Source: Sanguinoderma infundibulare
Lineage: Eukaryota > Basidiomycota > Agaricomycetes > Polyporales > Polyporaceae
Length of the DNA stretch: 64,000 bases
Direction of reading: 5' to 3'
Assembly: GCA_032821775.1 (NCBI GenBank)
Contig: JAVLRN010000003.1
Span: 2,480,001 to 2,544,000, forward strand
Shown piece by piece: positions 33,925 to 45,045 of the stretch. Position 1 is the first letter of the stretch, and every line of letters starts with the position of its first letter. A model generated the notes under the pieces. That model did no database searches. It saw nothing but the letters and a program-made list of their open reading frames with translations, and had not been told where the DNA came from. A program made the translations under genes and the position numbers.

Positions 33925-34587
33925 TGAAGGGAGAATGAGCGGAGGAAGCGGACGGAGTGTGTGCACTGCGTCGCGGTTGGCGGGGTCGTTCAAGGTTGCG
34001 GGAGGGTAAGTTACCAGAGCGAGACGCCCAGATAAGCCTGGCCATCTGCAGCCAATCGCTGCCTTCCGCCTGTGGATTGGCCCACCAGTCGCATCACGAG
34101 CACAGCGTGGTTGGCGACTTGCCTCTCTTGAGCCTCTTCCTCCTTGTCCTCGGACCTCTCGCGGTGATATCTGTCCACTCAGACCATTCCAGACCACACT
34201 CTTTGACTCCGTTCAATTTGCCAGATTGATATCGCTGGGCATATATGGCACGGCACTGGGAATACAAGCAACTGTATGGAACAACGGTCACCGCCACGGC
34301 TATCTATTCCGAACGCCTACCAAGCATGAGAAGGGGGATCGGGAACAACACCACTTGTACACCACAGATGTCATCCATAAAACAACATCATCACATCTTC
34401 GCGACCTCGCGAAGCGGCCGGGAGTGCCATCGGGCATCCGGGGCGGGGGATGCATCGCCCGCTCGGGTCACGCGAGACCGAGACGGGCAACATGCGAGTC
34501 TAGAGCAGCATCCAGGCAGCTGCAGACGACGTTCTCGTCAGCACCGAGGTCGAACGATGTGGACCGCACACGGTACGTACCAGGAGA
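33925..34587. other. Intergenic between tandem minus-strand genes
   Basis: About 660 bases between the Bsd2/Ndfip-like start and the end of the unknown 189-residue gene. Short open frames on both strands lack coding character. No RNA gene was recognised. Confidence 0.45.
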
Positions 34588-35157
34588 CTAACGCATGTGC
34601 AGGTCAGCCCGGTTCGCGTTGCGAACCAGACGCTGCACGCGCTGGCAGCTCTCCACCCGCGCGTCCATGAGCTCCGAGAACATCTCGAGCAGGTGCGCGC
34701 CGGGCTCGGACGGAGGCGCGCGGTGTGGTCGGCGCTTGCGCTGGTGAATGGCGACCCCATCGAGCTTGAGGCGCATCATGTTTTTCCGCCGCATCCAACG
34801 CGTCGAGTCGGCGCGGGACAGGAGTGGCGGCGCGATGTCGGGCTCCATCTTTACGATGGCGACAGAGCCGACGGAGGCGACGGAACTGGTGTCCGAGGAC
34901 GCCGACGGTGTGGGCGAAAGCGACGCTTGGGACGTGCAAGGTGAGGGCACATCGGAAAGGGTGGGAGGTGCGTCAATGCCCTTGGTGAGCGCGAGCTCGA
35001 GGGCCGCTCGCGTGTGATGGACCCAGTACCGCTCTTGCTGATAAAAGGCTTCGAGGGACTCGAGCAGGGTGACGGCAGGGTGCGCGACCTCGTGAGAGGT
35101 GGGCGACTGGGGAGGGGTGGGGAGGACGTTGTCTGGGGACGGGGACAGGTACTTCAT
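34588..35157 (-). CDS. Uncharacterised 189-residue basic protein
   Basis: A single-exon open frame from 35157 to 34588. I do not recognise a family. The N-terminal third is proline/serine-rich (LSPSPDNVLPTPPQSP). A segment with a helical look follows (LLESLEAFYQQERYWVHHTR), then a Ser/Thr-rich stretch (SLSPTPSASSDTSSVASVGS). After that a conserved-looking basic part (STRWMRRKNMMRLKLDGV) leads to a possible nuclear localisation signal, HQRKRRPHR, and a terminal helix (LLEMFSELMDARVESCQRVQ). Support for it being real: codon use is GC-rich like its neighbours, a TATA-like CATATAAATT lies about 70 bases upstream, and CCAAT boxes precede it. A nuclear role is inference only. Confidence 0.65.
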   Translation of the reverse strand: MKYLSPSPDNVLPTPPQSPTSHEVAHPAVTLLESLEAFYQQERYWVHHTRAALELALTKGIDAPPTLSDVPSPCTSQASLSPTPSASSDTSSVASVGSVAIVKMEPDIAPPLLSRADSTRWMRRKNMMRLKLDGVAIHQRKRRPHRAPPSEPGAHLLEMFSELMDARVESCQRVQRLVRNANRADLHMR

Positions 35158-35854
35158 GTTGATTGGAGGGGCGAGGGCGAAGGCGAGTGGGGGCGAACAG
35201 TCCTCGTCGGTTGGCTGTCGGCCAATTTATATGAGCGCAAGGACGAGTCTCGACTGCCTCGAGAACGAAAGGGTGCTTGTGTGGATATGTCCAGACCGCG
35301 GGCGAGCTGGCCAATAGGAGCCCGCGTTCTCATTGGCCAATCACTGCCTGATCTCAGGGACTGTTCTCGCAGCCTCCACCGTCTCCTGCTGCACATCTGC
35401 TCTGTCTCGCAGGGACGAGGCAGCAGCAGTGAGCTTTGGAGACCGCACAGGGGCATACGAGGAGGAGGAGGAAGAGGAGGAGAGGCAGCGAGCGATGCCG
35501 CGGAGGGGCAATGACAGGAACACAACCAGAGGCGAAGCAGTGGCTCGACAATGGAAACTGATGACGACAGCAGCTAACCTATCTCCCCGCTTCAGTCTAT
35601 TCCTGACTCCACGCTTCGGCTCCCGTCCACCCATTCTCCTCCACCGCCGTCCCTTCCACCCCATCTTTCGCATCTCGCATGATGCACTGCACTCAAGTAC
35701 TTCGCATAGCAGACTGTGCTTCAGTGGTATATCGGCCGGCGAGGTGTTGTAGCGTAGTCGGCTTACATAATCCGGCCAATCAGACTTGGATCAGACAGGT
35801 CATGGGCGTCTCTTCCCCTAGTGGGGGTTGTCGCATTCTGATTCGCTCCCAGCC
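35158..35854. promoter_or_regulatory. Divergent promoter region with repeated CCAAT boxes
   Basis: About 700 bases between the unknown gene (-) and EMC10 (+). CCAAT or its complement ATTGG occurs at 35162-35166, 35222-35226, 35311-35315, 35332-35336, 35337-35341 and 35776-35780. The pair at 35332-35341 forms the palindrome ATTGGCCAAT. Such sites are bound by the HAP/NF-Y complex in fungi. A TATA-like element for the minus gene is at 35224-35233. A purine run (GAGGAGGAGGAAGAGGAGGA) lies at 35460-35480. Confidence 0.55.
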
Positions 35855-36990
35855 ATGTTTTCCCAACTCATTCCCCTCGTCCTCCTCCTCGTCCCTCCCG
35901 TGCTAGGCTCTGGCTCCCGGGACGTCCGCCTGCTGCATAGGGTTTTTCACCCGTCGCTCCCCGCTGCCCCCTTTTTGGAACGCGCTACAATCCATCTCTC
36001 CAGCTCTGGGCCCGCAGCTGAAACACCGTCTCAGACTTACGCCGAAGACCTCCGGCAAGCCCTCTCCGCGGTCGAGGGCTTGAAAGATGCGCTCTACCAG
36101 GTCGCACTAGAACATCCCGGCGACGCAGACCAGACACAATGGGCGACGTCGTCGGTCCTCGCTGTGAGTCCATCTCACATCCGGCTACCAACCGCTTGCG
36201 AGAGTCTCCCTTGTTACGGGCTATATGGCGCTCTGGGCGGACCGCCGGTATCCCCACTCTGCGCCGCCCATCCGTGCCCAGTTCGCCCGAGCCTTTGCGC
36301 TCTGCGATCTAGTCTGCATCTCTCTGTATTTCAATCCATGGCTGTGGTCAAACAAACTTACCAATCCGTCCTTCTTCACCCAGTGCCACCTGCCCTCCAG
36401 CACTTCCGAATCGTTCACGATCCACCTCGACCAGCACGGGTTCCCGTTCGCCCTAGATTATTTCCTCGGTCCCGTGCCCCATGACGGCGCGTGCCCGAAG
36501 CTCAGAGGCCGCAAGGCGAGCGCGAGCGCCGGATCGAGCCCCGCCCAGCTCAGGCCGATTGTCAACACGACAGTCGCGCTCCGATCTCCGACGTTCCCAC
36601 CGCTGTGCGTCCTCTTCCCTTCCCCTGTGCTTGCCTATTCCGTTTTCTCTCCAGCGGGAGCAGTTGTCGTCGCTTCTTCCTCTTGTTCCGCATGTTCGGA
36701 ATGGCGTTTGTTGCGAGTGCTAACGTTCGCCGGCTCCAATGACTTGACACAGTCCGGCCCTCCGTGTTCCGCCACCCGTGACGGCCGAGGGCAAGCCTGT
36801 CGAGCAGCCGCGGGAGAAGTCGTTTATCGAAAAGTACTGGATGTATATGGTCATTGCGCTCATCGCGATCAGTGAGTGTATTTCCTCGCTGCCCCGCATG
36901 CCCATCTGCTTACGTTCTCAACCCGCAGCTCTTGCCCCAGCACCCGCAGAAGGAGAGGGACGCGGTCAGGGTTCAGGCGGCCGCAGATAA
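35855..36990 (+). CDS. EMC10: ER membrane protein complex subunit 10
   Basis: A lumenal, membrane-anchored subunit of the EMC, which inserts transmembrane proteins into the ER. Exons 35855-36163, 36384-36604, 36753-36871 and 36929-36990; 236 residues. A signal peptide (MFSQLIPLVLLLVPPVLGSG) precedes a beta-rich lumenal domain with RLLHRVFHPSLP, FLERATIHLSSSG, CHLPSSTSESFTIHLDQHGF and NTTVALRSPTFPPL. The typical C-terminal part is VPPPVTAEGKPVEQPREKSF followed by the helix KYWMYMVIALIAITL and a short glycine-rich tail. The first intron is 220 bases, longer than usual here. Confidence 0.88.
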
Positions 36991-38500
36991 ATTAGTGTGT
37001 TTGCCACGCAGCGCTCGCAGGATTCTATTGGCCCCCAGTGTTGCGCATTCCGCGGCGCGAGTGCACTGGGCTTTTCTGGACGCTTTGGTCATATCCCGAA
37101 TGTCCGAAAATTCCTTGTGTGGAGGGTTCTGTTCACTCGTAGGCAGGCCAAGGATGACAGGTGGACGTGATTGGACCAGTCTAGTTGCTGCTAGAGCGGT
37201 CGATATGTGGGCCTCGTAATCAGCTGCTGCCGCGCTGATCTGTTCGATTGCCTGCAATTGTCTTTGAAACACGTCCGGGCGTACACTGTCGCGTTCCTGC
37301 GACAAATTTGTTTTATCTGCGTCTACGCCCACACACATCTGCTTACATCTGCACGCGGGCCTCTCGTCCGGGGATCCGCCAGAAGACAAGAAACCATCCA
37401 CGCCGCCTTTTTGAACAATCACGCGGGCGATGCTGCCGAGGACTCGAGCGCACTAGGTTGGCCCTGAACCAAAAGCGGTGGAGGGATCCGTGTCGCCCAT
37501 TGGCTGCTCGCTTCAGTAGTCGATATGGGCGGAAATAATCTCTGACACGCCGCACCTTCGTCCGATGCCGGCCTCGTCAGCCAATCGTGGTGTGGGAGGG
37601 CGTGTGATGGTGAGACGTTCTCGAACGTCTGGAAGGGGCGAGGTGGAGGACAGCAGGCTCCCGGCCACGGCGCTGACGTTTTGCATCCCCATTCGCTTTG
37701 CATTCCCATTCGCGGGCTTTCGCGGCCCAATCCCGAGTCGCCTCCCAGCGCTATCTTACCTCCGCTCTCTGTCCCTGAATGCATGTGAGCATTTATCACT
37801 CTATTACGCCCTGCCTTACTTACTTCTACAAAGTCGGACGCCATTCGACGGGGATCTCGACGCTCCCAGGCGTCCCGATCCTCGCCACCTTTTCAACTCG
37901 GTGCTCGTTCTTTTACCCTAGGGACGGCACCATATGGGACCGAACGGAGATCTTGGCTTTATCGCGTGATTCCTGCCCGCGCGGGTCTATCCCCACCACT
38001 CCCGCAAGCTTGGCTGTCCCCTCGGACTCCACACCCTCGGTGTTTACGTCCAGCACGGAATGTGCACCTGCTGAGAGCAGACAGTCGTTCTTGATGAGGC
38101 ATGCTGCATCCTGTCTTGCATCCTGGGTTCTGCTTCGAGGCGGACGAGCACGGAGATGCGTCCCGTCGACGTCATAGAGAACACTACCTTGCATTCGGCA
38201 CGGGTGGGCACTGGGTCGTCGCGCGGTCTCACGTACCTCTTCTACTCAAATCCAGGTGAGCAAACAAGAGTGACAACCTTGCAGAGGGAACGTACCTGCG
38301 TTGCGATCAGAAAGGACTGAGGACCGCAACACAAGCTCTGCCACATATATACCAAAGGTGCCAAACACAACATAACAGGAGGTGACCATCGGGACGTGTA
38401 CAGGATAGGTATGTGTCGCAATCGAGACAGTGGTTGAAGGTTCCATCCAGGATATCAACAAGTCGGTGTCAACCTAGGCGCAGCACCCGTCCATGCCATC
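36991..38500. other. 1.5 kb without a supported gene, several CCAAT boxes
   Basis: No open frame here has a recognisable domain. The longest (37565-37921, plus) reads as arginine/leucine-rich low-quality sequence. CCAAT/ATTGG elements are found at 37027-37031, 37170-37174, 37499-37503 and 37581-37585, which suggests promoter DNA for a transcript starting after about 37650, possibly a non-coding RNA or a small multi-exon gene I could not assemble. The segment 38240-38500 is the 3' region of the GNAT gene. Confidence 0.4.
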
Positions 38501-39160
38501 TCAGTTGAAGTCATCGAACTCGAGTCCCAACGTTCCCGGCGGCGCTCCTTGCAATTCCTTGTACCCAAGCCGCTCGTAGAACCGCTTCGCCCCTTCGTTC
38601 CTGGGGTCAATGCCAAGCCACAGCCTCTCCAGCCCGTGTTTCACCCGCAAGTGCTCCACCGCTCGCCTGATCAACTCACGTCCCCGCCCTTGCCTCTGGT
38701 ACTCCGGCAGGATGTTTATGTGCATGTGCGCGGGCGAATAATCGACCTGGGTCTGGTCCGCACTGGGCGGGTTGTAGAAGAGGTTAATGTACCGAACGTC
38801 CGCCTCCATCAGGCCCTCCTTGTTCTCTGCGGGGTGCGCATACTGTGCGCGAAGACGCGGCCACCACTGGTCACGCGCGTGCTGCTCGTACGCGCGGGTG
38901 TCGTGCGTGCCGAGAACGTACCCGACGACCGCATCGACGCCCTTGGTGGGATCGACGAGGACGAAGCCCCACGCCGTGGGCAGGTTGACGTAGGGATCGG
39001 CGTAGACGGCGCCGATCAGCTCGCCGAAGCTGTGGAGATGCTCTGCGGACTGCCCGGCATCGCCGGTGAGCAGGCAGATGCGGTTGAGGGCCGATTGGTC
39101 CGCGAGGCGGGCTTCCCGGATGTAGATCTCGTTGCGAGGTGGGCGTTGCGGGTCGGGCAT
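38501..39160 (-). CDS. GNAT-family N-acetyltransferase
   Basis: A single-exon gene of 219 residues. It opens with a beta strand IYIREARLADQSALNRICLL, typical of GNAT entry. The acetyl-CoA binding motif is LPEYQRQGRGRELIRRAVEH (Q/R-x-x-G-x-G/A type), followed by RLWLGIDPRNEGAKRFYERL, the usual final helix and strand. The central part (YINLFYNPPSADQTQVDYSP, AHMHINILP) resembles the GNAT enzymes found as acetyltransferase partners in the O-GlcNAcase-type group and in many fungal genomes. The substrate is unknown. The start at 39160 is the only ATG that leaves the fold complete. Confidence 0.85.
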   Translation of the reverse strand: MPDPQRPPRNEIYIREARLADQSALNRICLLTGDAGQSAEHLHSFGELIGAVYADPYVNLPTAWGFVLVDPTKGVDAVVGYVLGTHDTRAYEQHARDQWWPRLRAQYAHPAENKEGLMEADVRYINLFYNPPSADQTQVDYSPAHMHINILPEYQRQGRGRELIRRAVEHLRVKHGLERLWLGIDPRNEGAKRFYERLGYKELQGAPPGTLGLEFDDFN

Positions 39161-39830
39161 GTTTCTAGGCGGGCCTGGGTTAGTGATATTACCTCATGAT
39201 ATCGCAAGCGCGATGGACAGGGACACTTGCATCGAGAAGCGGCGATGGCGTCGACGAATTTCGACTCCGAGCTGCAGGGACGAGCACGTTATCAGATCCT
39301 GGATGCACGAGACGCTTTATTCGCCCTGACGAGCGCACTTTTGGAACGTGTTCAGCCTCTTGGAATCGTCGGAAGACGGAATTGACTGACACCCACGTTG
39401 AAATGCTGAGGAGCGAGGTCACGAAGGGAGCGCGAAAGAGGCCGGGTGGGCAAGTGCATACTATTGGAGGAATCTCGGGAACATGGGTCCAGCCAATCAG
39501 AGGTGTGGCAGCGCCCAATTTGGTATTCAACGCTGGTGAGGGCACAGCTTTTCATATCTTGTTCTTCATTACTTCCTCTCAGTCAATCTTCCCTTTCGGC
39601 GACTCTTAGCCCCACCATTACTTTACTAAACGCTGCAGATTATGCACACATCAACCTTGGACGCCTCCAGCTGGTATCGAACCTTCTGGGCAGAAAATAC
39701 CGGTCTCACCGGAGGGCTGAAACCGAACGTGCTGGAGGCTGACTGGGAGTGATCGAGCAAGCAGTCCTACCAAGCCGTCTGGTATCTCGCGTCGCATTCG
39801 CACTTCCTCTGGGTCCTCAGCAGACACGAG
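39161..39830. other. Divergent intergenic region
   Basis: About 670 bases between the GNAT gene (-) and the Prm10/ThrE-like gene (+), both transcribed outward. One CCAAT box is seen at 39493-39497. A plus-strand open frame (39196-39609) lacks coding character and is rejected. Confidence 0.45.
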
Positions 39831-42478
39831 ATGCCCTACACCGACCTTCCGACACGACGTTTCTCTACAGTACCACGACGCGCCCTCTCTCCCATCGAGT
39901 CTCTAGACTCCCGGCGTATCTCCCACGTCCGGTTCGATGACGAAGACGAGGTCGCTCAGGCTTTCCGCGAAACAGAAGACTTGCTGGACACGATGCAGGA
40001 ACGTCGTCCCACGCCTGGTATCGCGTCTCCGCAGCCCACTCGGCCCTCCCAGGCTCGGCCAGAGTGGCGTACCCCGGACTATCAGCATTCTTCCCCAGCT
40101 CTACGTGGGTACGGAATCGTTCGACCTCAGTCGGCGGTGTCCCCTTTGTCATCTCGGAGGGCTTCTCGTAAGGCGTCCGACGCGAGCGACGCCACCATCT
40201 ACTCTGGGAGTAGCCCTAGGAGGCCGGTCCTCCATCCTCCCCGATATTCGTTCTCCTCTTATCGCCATCCCTACGACATCCCCCCACCTCGTCAAGCTTA
40301 CGCCACATCATCTCCTCGCCCGCGCCCTTCCTTTCACGCCTACTCTCGTGGCAGCGAGGATGACGAGTACTACGACAGGCGCACCATGGTGGGCTCGGTA
40401 GATCTCGGCAAGAGGAAAGATCGACAGCGGCGAGGCTACCTCTCGAACCTCCTCGACCTATACGACAACGAAGGGCGAGATGCGAGCAGCACGGCCACGA
40501 GCGACGGCCCTACGAGGTTGCACCGTCGTACGCCCTTCAACAAGCTCAGGTCGTCCAGCTCGGATGACCATGTCTATCGTATGCGGCGTTCGGGCTCGTC
40601 TGATTCTTACGGCTCACAAATGTTCGACCCTGACGACCCCATGGTGACCGGAGAGCGCAAGAAGGAGTTAGACGATCCCGAGGATATCGAGAGGGCGTAC
40701 TTGAAGCAGTTGAGTTACAGGGATCGGAGGAAGATCCAGCAGCGGGTCAAGATCGAATTCAACATCTCATGTATGTCGCATCCCCCCCTTCTCTCCGCGT
40801 CGCTGACCTTTGTCAAGCGGTACTCCATCGTCAAACATTCCTCATGCGGCTCGCCAAGGCGCTGATGACCTTTGGTGCGCCTTCCCACCGCATCGAGTCA
40901 CAGCTGCTGTCCGCTGCGCGCATCCTTGAAGTCGACGGGGAGTTCATCCACATCCCGGGCGTCATCATCTGCGCGTTCGGCGACCAGGAGACGAAGACGT
41001 CCGAGATGCACTTCATCAAGTGCGGCGGCCGCCTCAACCTCGGCTGCCTCCATCAAGTCCACCAGATCTACCGGCAGGTCGTGCACGACGAGATCAGCGC
41101 GCGCAGGGCGACGGAGACGCTCGATGCGCTGATGGCGGCGAGCCCGCTGTACGGCCGGCCCCTTCGCATGTCTTTGGCGTTCTGCCTGTCTGCGCTGATC
41201 TGCCCACTGGCCTTTGGTGGCTCGTTCCTGGATATGTGGATCGCGGGTCTGGGGGCGACCTTTCTTTGCCTCATGCAGATATCCGTTGCGACGAAAAGCC
41301 AGCTATATGCCAACGTTTTCGAGTGAGTCTGCGTTCACAACATCCTTTTGGCCAACCGACTGACGTTCTGCAGGATCTCGGTCACGATCGTCATCTCGTT
41401 CGTCGCGCGGGGGCTGAGCAGTATCCGCAGTCAGATATTCTGCTACACCGCCATCTCGTCGGCGAGCATCATAGGAATCCTTCCGGGCTACCTGATATGT
41501 GAGTTATCGCGAACTTACTTATCCGCTCAATGGGCGTGCTCACAGGCAGTGGTGTGTCCTAGTGAGCAGCTCACTTGAGCTCGCGTCAAAGAATATCGTA
41601 TGCGGAAGCGTTAAGATGGTCTATGCACTGATCTATACCCTCTTCCTCGTAAGGTTCCCAGTAACTCTTCTTTCTTTCTCTTCACTGACCTTCCTTCGTT
41701 TGGCAGGGTTTCGGTTTGCAAATCGGCTCGGACCTTTACCTTCTGTTCGACCAAAGCGCACGGACCGAGCTCGCCGCCCTCGCCGCCCGCATGTTAGCCA
41801 CCGCTTCTATCACCGGCACCTTCGTCTCGGACAATGGCACTTATGTGGACCTCAACGGCGGCAAGGCCCTGACCGGCACCTTCACGTTCACGTCCGCAGC
41901 ACCGTACCTCCGCGAGCACATCAAAGTCGGATGCTACCGCCCCCCGAGCTTCGGGTGGTACCTGCAGCCGTTCCCGTGGTACTCCCAGTTCTTCATCGTC
42001 CCAGTCTTCTCCACACTGTCCTCGCTCGCGAACCTCCAGCCGCTCTGGACGAGGGAGCTGCTCGTCATGGTCGTCATCTCGTGCATCTCGTACGCGGCGA
42101 ACAAGACCGCGAACCACTTCATCTTCAACCGCTCGGACGTCGTCTCCGCGATCGGCGCGTTCGCGATCGGCCTGCTCGGCAACATCTACTCGCGCAGGAT
42201 GGGCGGCACCGCGTTCACGTCCATGGTCACCGGCGTGTTGTTCCTGGTCCCGGTACGTCCTCGAGTGTCGCGCCATGATGGTATTGAGTTTGGGTGCTGA
42301 CGTTCTCGTGCAGTCTGGCCTGTCGCAAGCCGGAGGGATCACCGCCCAAGGAAACGGCATTGACATTGGTGGCGCGATGATTGCTGTTACCATTGGTATC
42401 ACCGTTGGGCTCTTTATGAGCCAGGCACTTGTCTATATGTTTGGCTCTCGCAAGAATGCTGCCATCTTCTCATTCTAG
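39831..42478 (+). CDS. Prm10/ThrE-like multi-pass membrane transporter
   Basis: Related to yeast pheromone-regulated membrane protein Prm10 and to bacterial threonine/serine exporters (ThrE). Exons 39831-40770, 40818-41322, 41374-41498, 41563-41648, 41707-42252 and 42314-42478; 788 residues. The first about 310 residues are disordered and Ser/Arg/Pro-rich, a likely cytosolic regulatory region. The ThrE core follows: TFLMRLAKALMTFGAPSHRI, EFIHIPGVIICAFGDQETKT, then about ten hydrophobic segments (MSLAFCLSALICPLAFGGSF, SVTIVISFVARGLSSI, IFCYTAISSASIIGILPGYL, DVVSAIGAFAIGLLGNIYSR, IAVTIGITVGLFMSQALVYM). The two halves correspond to the N- and C-terminal ThrE modules. The transported substrate in fungi is not known. 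Confidence 0.92.
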
Positions 42479-42714
42479 TTTCTGCGATACGCTTGCCTTG
42501 TTTGCATTTGCATGCCTTACGATATACGATCCACATACATTCACTTCGTTCCTAACTTATTTATCCATACCTTCTTGTAGCTTTAGGCACATACCTTTGA
42601 TATCTGTAGCCCTTCTCCCACGATTGTTTTCACAAATGATATACGTTTATTCGTATGTCACCGCACAGATGAGTACAACAAGTATTGATATTGCTTCTTC
42701 GTTCATCCTCGATA

Positions 42715-44811
42715 TCAGAACCGGACTGCGGGCGACCTTTCTACGCTATCTAACGAAACCTTGTGACCAACGAGCGTCCGGATGTTGTTGATGCCATAGC
42801 TGCGCAGAGAGGGGTCAATGATTGGGTATGGGAACACGGAGGCAGCACCTACCGAATCATCGTTGGTCGCTCGAGAGAAATTCCCCAGCCGTGGACGTGC
42901 ACGTCCTTGGGAAATCCCATTGGCTCGAGCATCTCCGGTCGGAACATACCGGAGTTGCCGACCTCGACCCACTTCTTGAGTTGCGGATGGAAAGCAAAGA
43001 TCTCCAGGGACGGCTGCAGCACAGCGCGTAGCAACGAGGAACCGGAGCCAGTCACGGATGATCGTCAGACGAGGCAAAGTGGGGATGATGGACCGAGATG
43101 ACCGACCTCGGTGTACGGGTTGTACGCAGGCTTGAAGCGCAGGTTCTCGATGCCCATCTTCTTGAAGAAGACGCGCATGAAGCCTGTGCATGACGACGCG
43201 TCAGGCCGACAATCCCGACGGATTTGACGCATGTAACCCAGAACGAACGAAAACGTACCGATGAGGTCGGCGAGCGTCAGGCCCCGGTCCGCGACGACGC
43301 CCTCGACCTGGTGGAACTCGGCCAGGTGCGTCGCGTCCATGGTCTCGTTGCGGAAGACGCGGTCGATGGAGAAGAGCTTCGCTGGCCGGAAGCCGTCCGA
43401 CCCCGCCTTCCCCGCGCCGGGGACGGTGGGGCTCGCGTGCGCACCCTCCTTCTGGACCTCGGCCTCGGCAGACGCGTCCGCGCCCTCCCCGCGGCACGCG
43501 GCGGCGAGCTTCCAGAGCATGGCCGCCGAGGAGGCCGTGGTGTGCGTGCGGAGGAGGAGCTTGCGCGACTCGTCGTGCGACCAGGGCGCGCGGTAGCCGG
43601 TCGAGCCGTATCCGCCGTGCTCGTGCACTTTTGCGACGCGCTCGTAGTACTCCTTTGGCGGGGGAAGGGAGACGACGGGGTCGGAGAGGTAGAAGGTGTC
43701 CTGGACTTCGCGGGCGGGGTGTTGTTGGGGGACGAAGAGCGCGTCGAAACACCAGAAGCCGGACTCGACGAAGGAGGACGTGGGCATTTCTGCGAAACTG
43801 GAATTGGGGGTTAAGTGTTGCTGTATGCTACGAGACATGGAAAGGCCGTTTGACGTACCCCATTTCAAGGAAGATGTTGCGGATCTCCTCCCTGACCTTG
43901 AGAAGTGGGTGGAGGGCACCCCCGATTGGTGGAATACCGGCGGCATCGAAGTTGTATTTCTTGTACGTCGAGCTCTTCCAAGAACCACTGCGCGAAGTCA
44001 ATTGGAGAACAGAAGGAGAACCGAGAGAACGTACGAGGTGAGCATGTCCACGGTAAGATCAGTCTCAGGCTTGGCTGTCGATGTACTGAATTGTGGGCCT
44101 TTCTGTACTGTGAACCATTGGCCCTTTCTGCAGCAAGCGACAAAGGTTATCTACACGGGATGGTGAATGTGTTACAACCACCGTACCTCTGCGCAATAAG
44201 CTTCCGTTTCCGGAGCTCAGCAAGAGCCTTCTCGCCTGCCTTCAAACCTCCCGTAGAATCCACCTCCCGCATCTGAAGTTGGGTGCTGTCCACGATTTCG
44301 GAAACCTGGCAAAAAGATGAAAAGGCTGGATTGTATGCACGCAAGAAAGTGACAGACCAGCCTGATGAGGCCATCTCCCTCCTTTCCAATCCACTTGCTC
44401 TTGAAAGCCTGTCCTTGGCCGATCTTCGCGGTCTCTGCGCCGACCTTGGATTGGAGCTCTTTTATAGGCAGCGGAGGACCCTCTCCCTTTGCTGGGCACG
44501 CATTCCAGACTCTTGCTTCATGCGAGCCTTGAAGCGCAATTTGTGTGCCCTCTTGGGTGAGGACATGGGAAAGAGTTTCTTGGGTAGTGTACGTGATCAT
44601 CTGAAGGGACATCGGTATCTACAAACAGATCGACGGAGAAGCAAAGTACATCACGACTTGACAAGGAGTTGAGGGCACCCAGAATGATGATTTGAGAGTC
44701 ATGGGTGGCAGCAGGCTCCTTGTAGCCAGGGAGGACGAGGGTGCGGGTATCTTGGATGGACCCCTCCTTGTCGAGGGCATCGAGGACGAGTTGCTGGATT
44801 GCCTCCGCCAT
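42715..44811 (-). CDS. FRS2: Phenylalanine-tRNA ligase alpha subunit, cytosolic
   Basis: The catalytic alpha subunit that pairs with the beta subunit encoded at 29.5-31.9 kb. It starts [20 protein letters not shown] with N-terminal winged-helix DNA/tRNA-binding modules ([45 protein letters not shown]). The class II synthetase core has [40 protein letters not shown], motif 2 ([20 protein letters not shown]), [31 protein letters not shown], and motif 3 in [20 protein letters not shown]. It ends [13 protein letters not shown]. About eight introns. A low-complexity insert of about 35 residues ([20 protein letters not shown]) sits between the core strands. Head to head with PEX2, 234 bases between starts. 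Confidence 0.95.
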
Positions 44812-45045
44812 CGCAGTCGTGTCCCAGCAAGTTGAGAGATGAAGGGGGGGAAGACTGATGTCGAGAAAACGCAGTGGACGGTTGAGCGAGACGAGTCCAA
44901 GTGTTTTTGAGATCAGTCCAAGACGCGGTCGATCTTGACCTCGTCTGTCTTGACAGGGCTTGACTCGAGAGGCGCTCATCGCGTTCATCGCACGTGAATG
45001 CTCTCTTGCCCGGCGTTGGCACTCGCGCCGTCATGTCCTTGCTCC
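44812..45045. promoter_or_regulatory. Shared intergenic promoter of FRS2 and PEX2
   Basis: 234 bases between outward-facing start codons. An upstream ATG at 45032 precedes the PEX2 start in another frame. No TATA box recognised. Confidence 0.4.

Noticed and set aside
37565..37921. 119-codon open frame in the gene-free stretch
   Set aside because: Composition is that of random GC-rich DNA, with no initiation context, domain or splice logic.
38549..39199. Open frame opposite the GNAT gene
   Set aside because: The minus strand shows a clear acetyl-CoA motif; the plus frame is a shadow.
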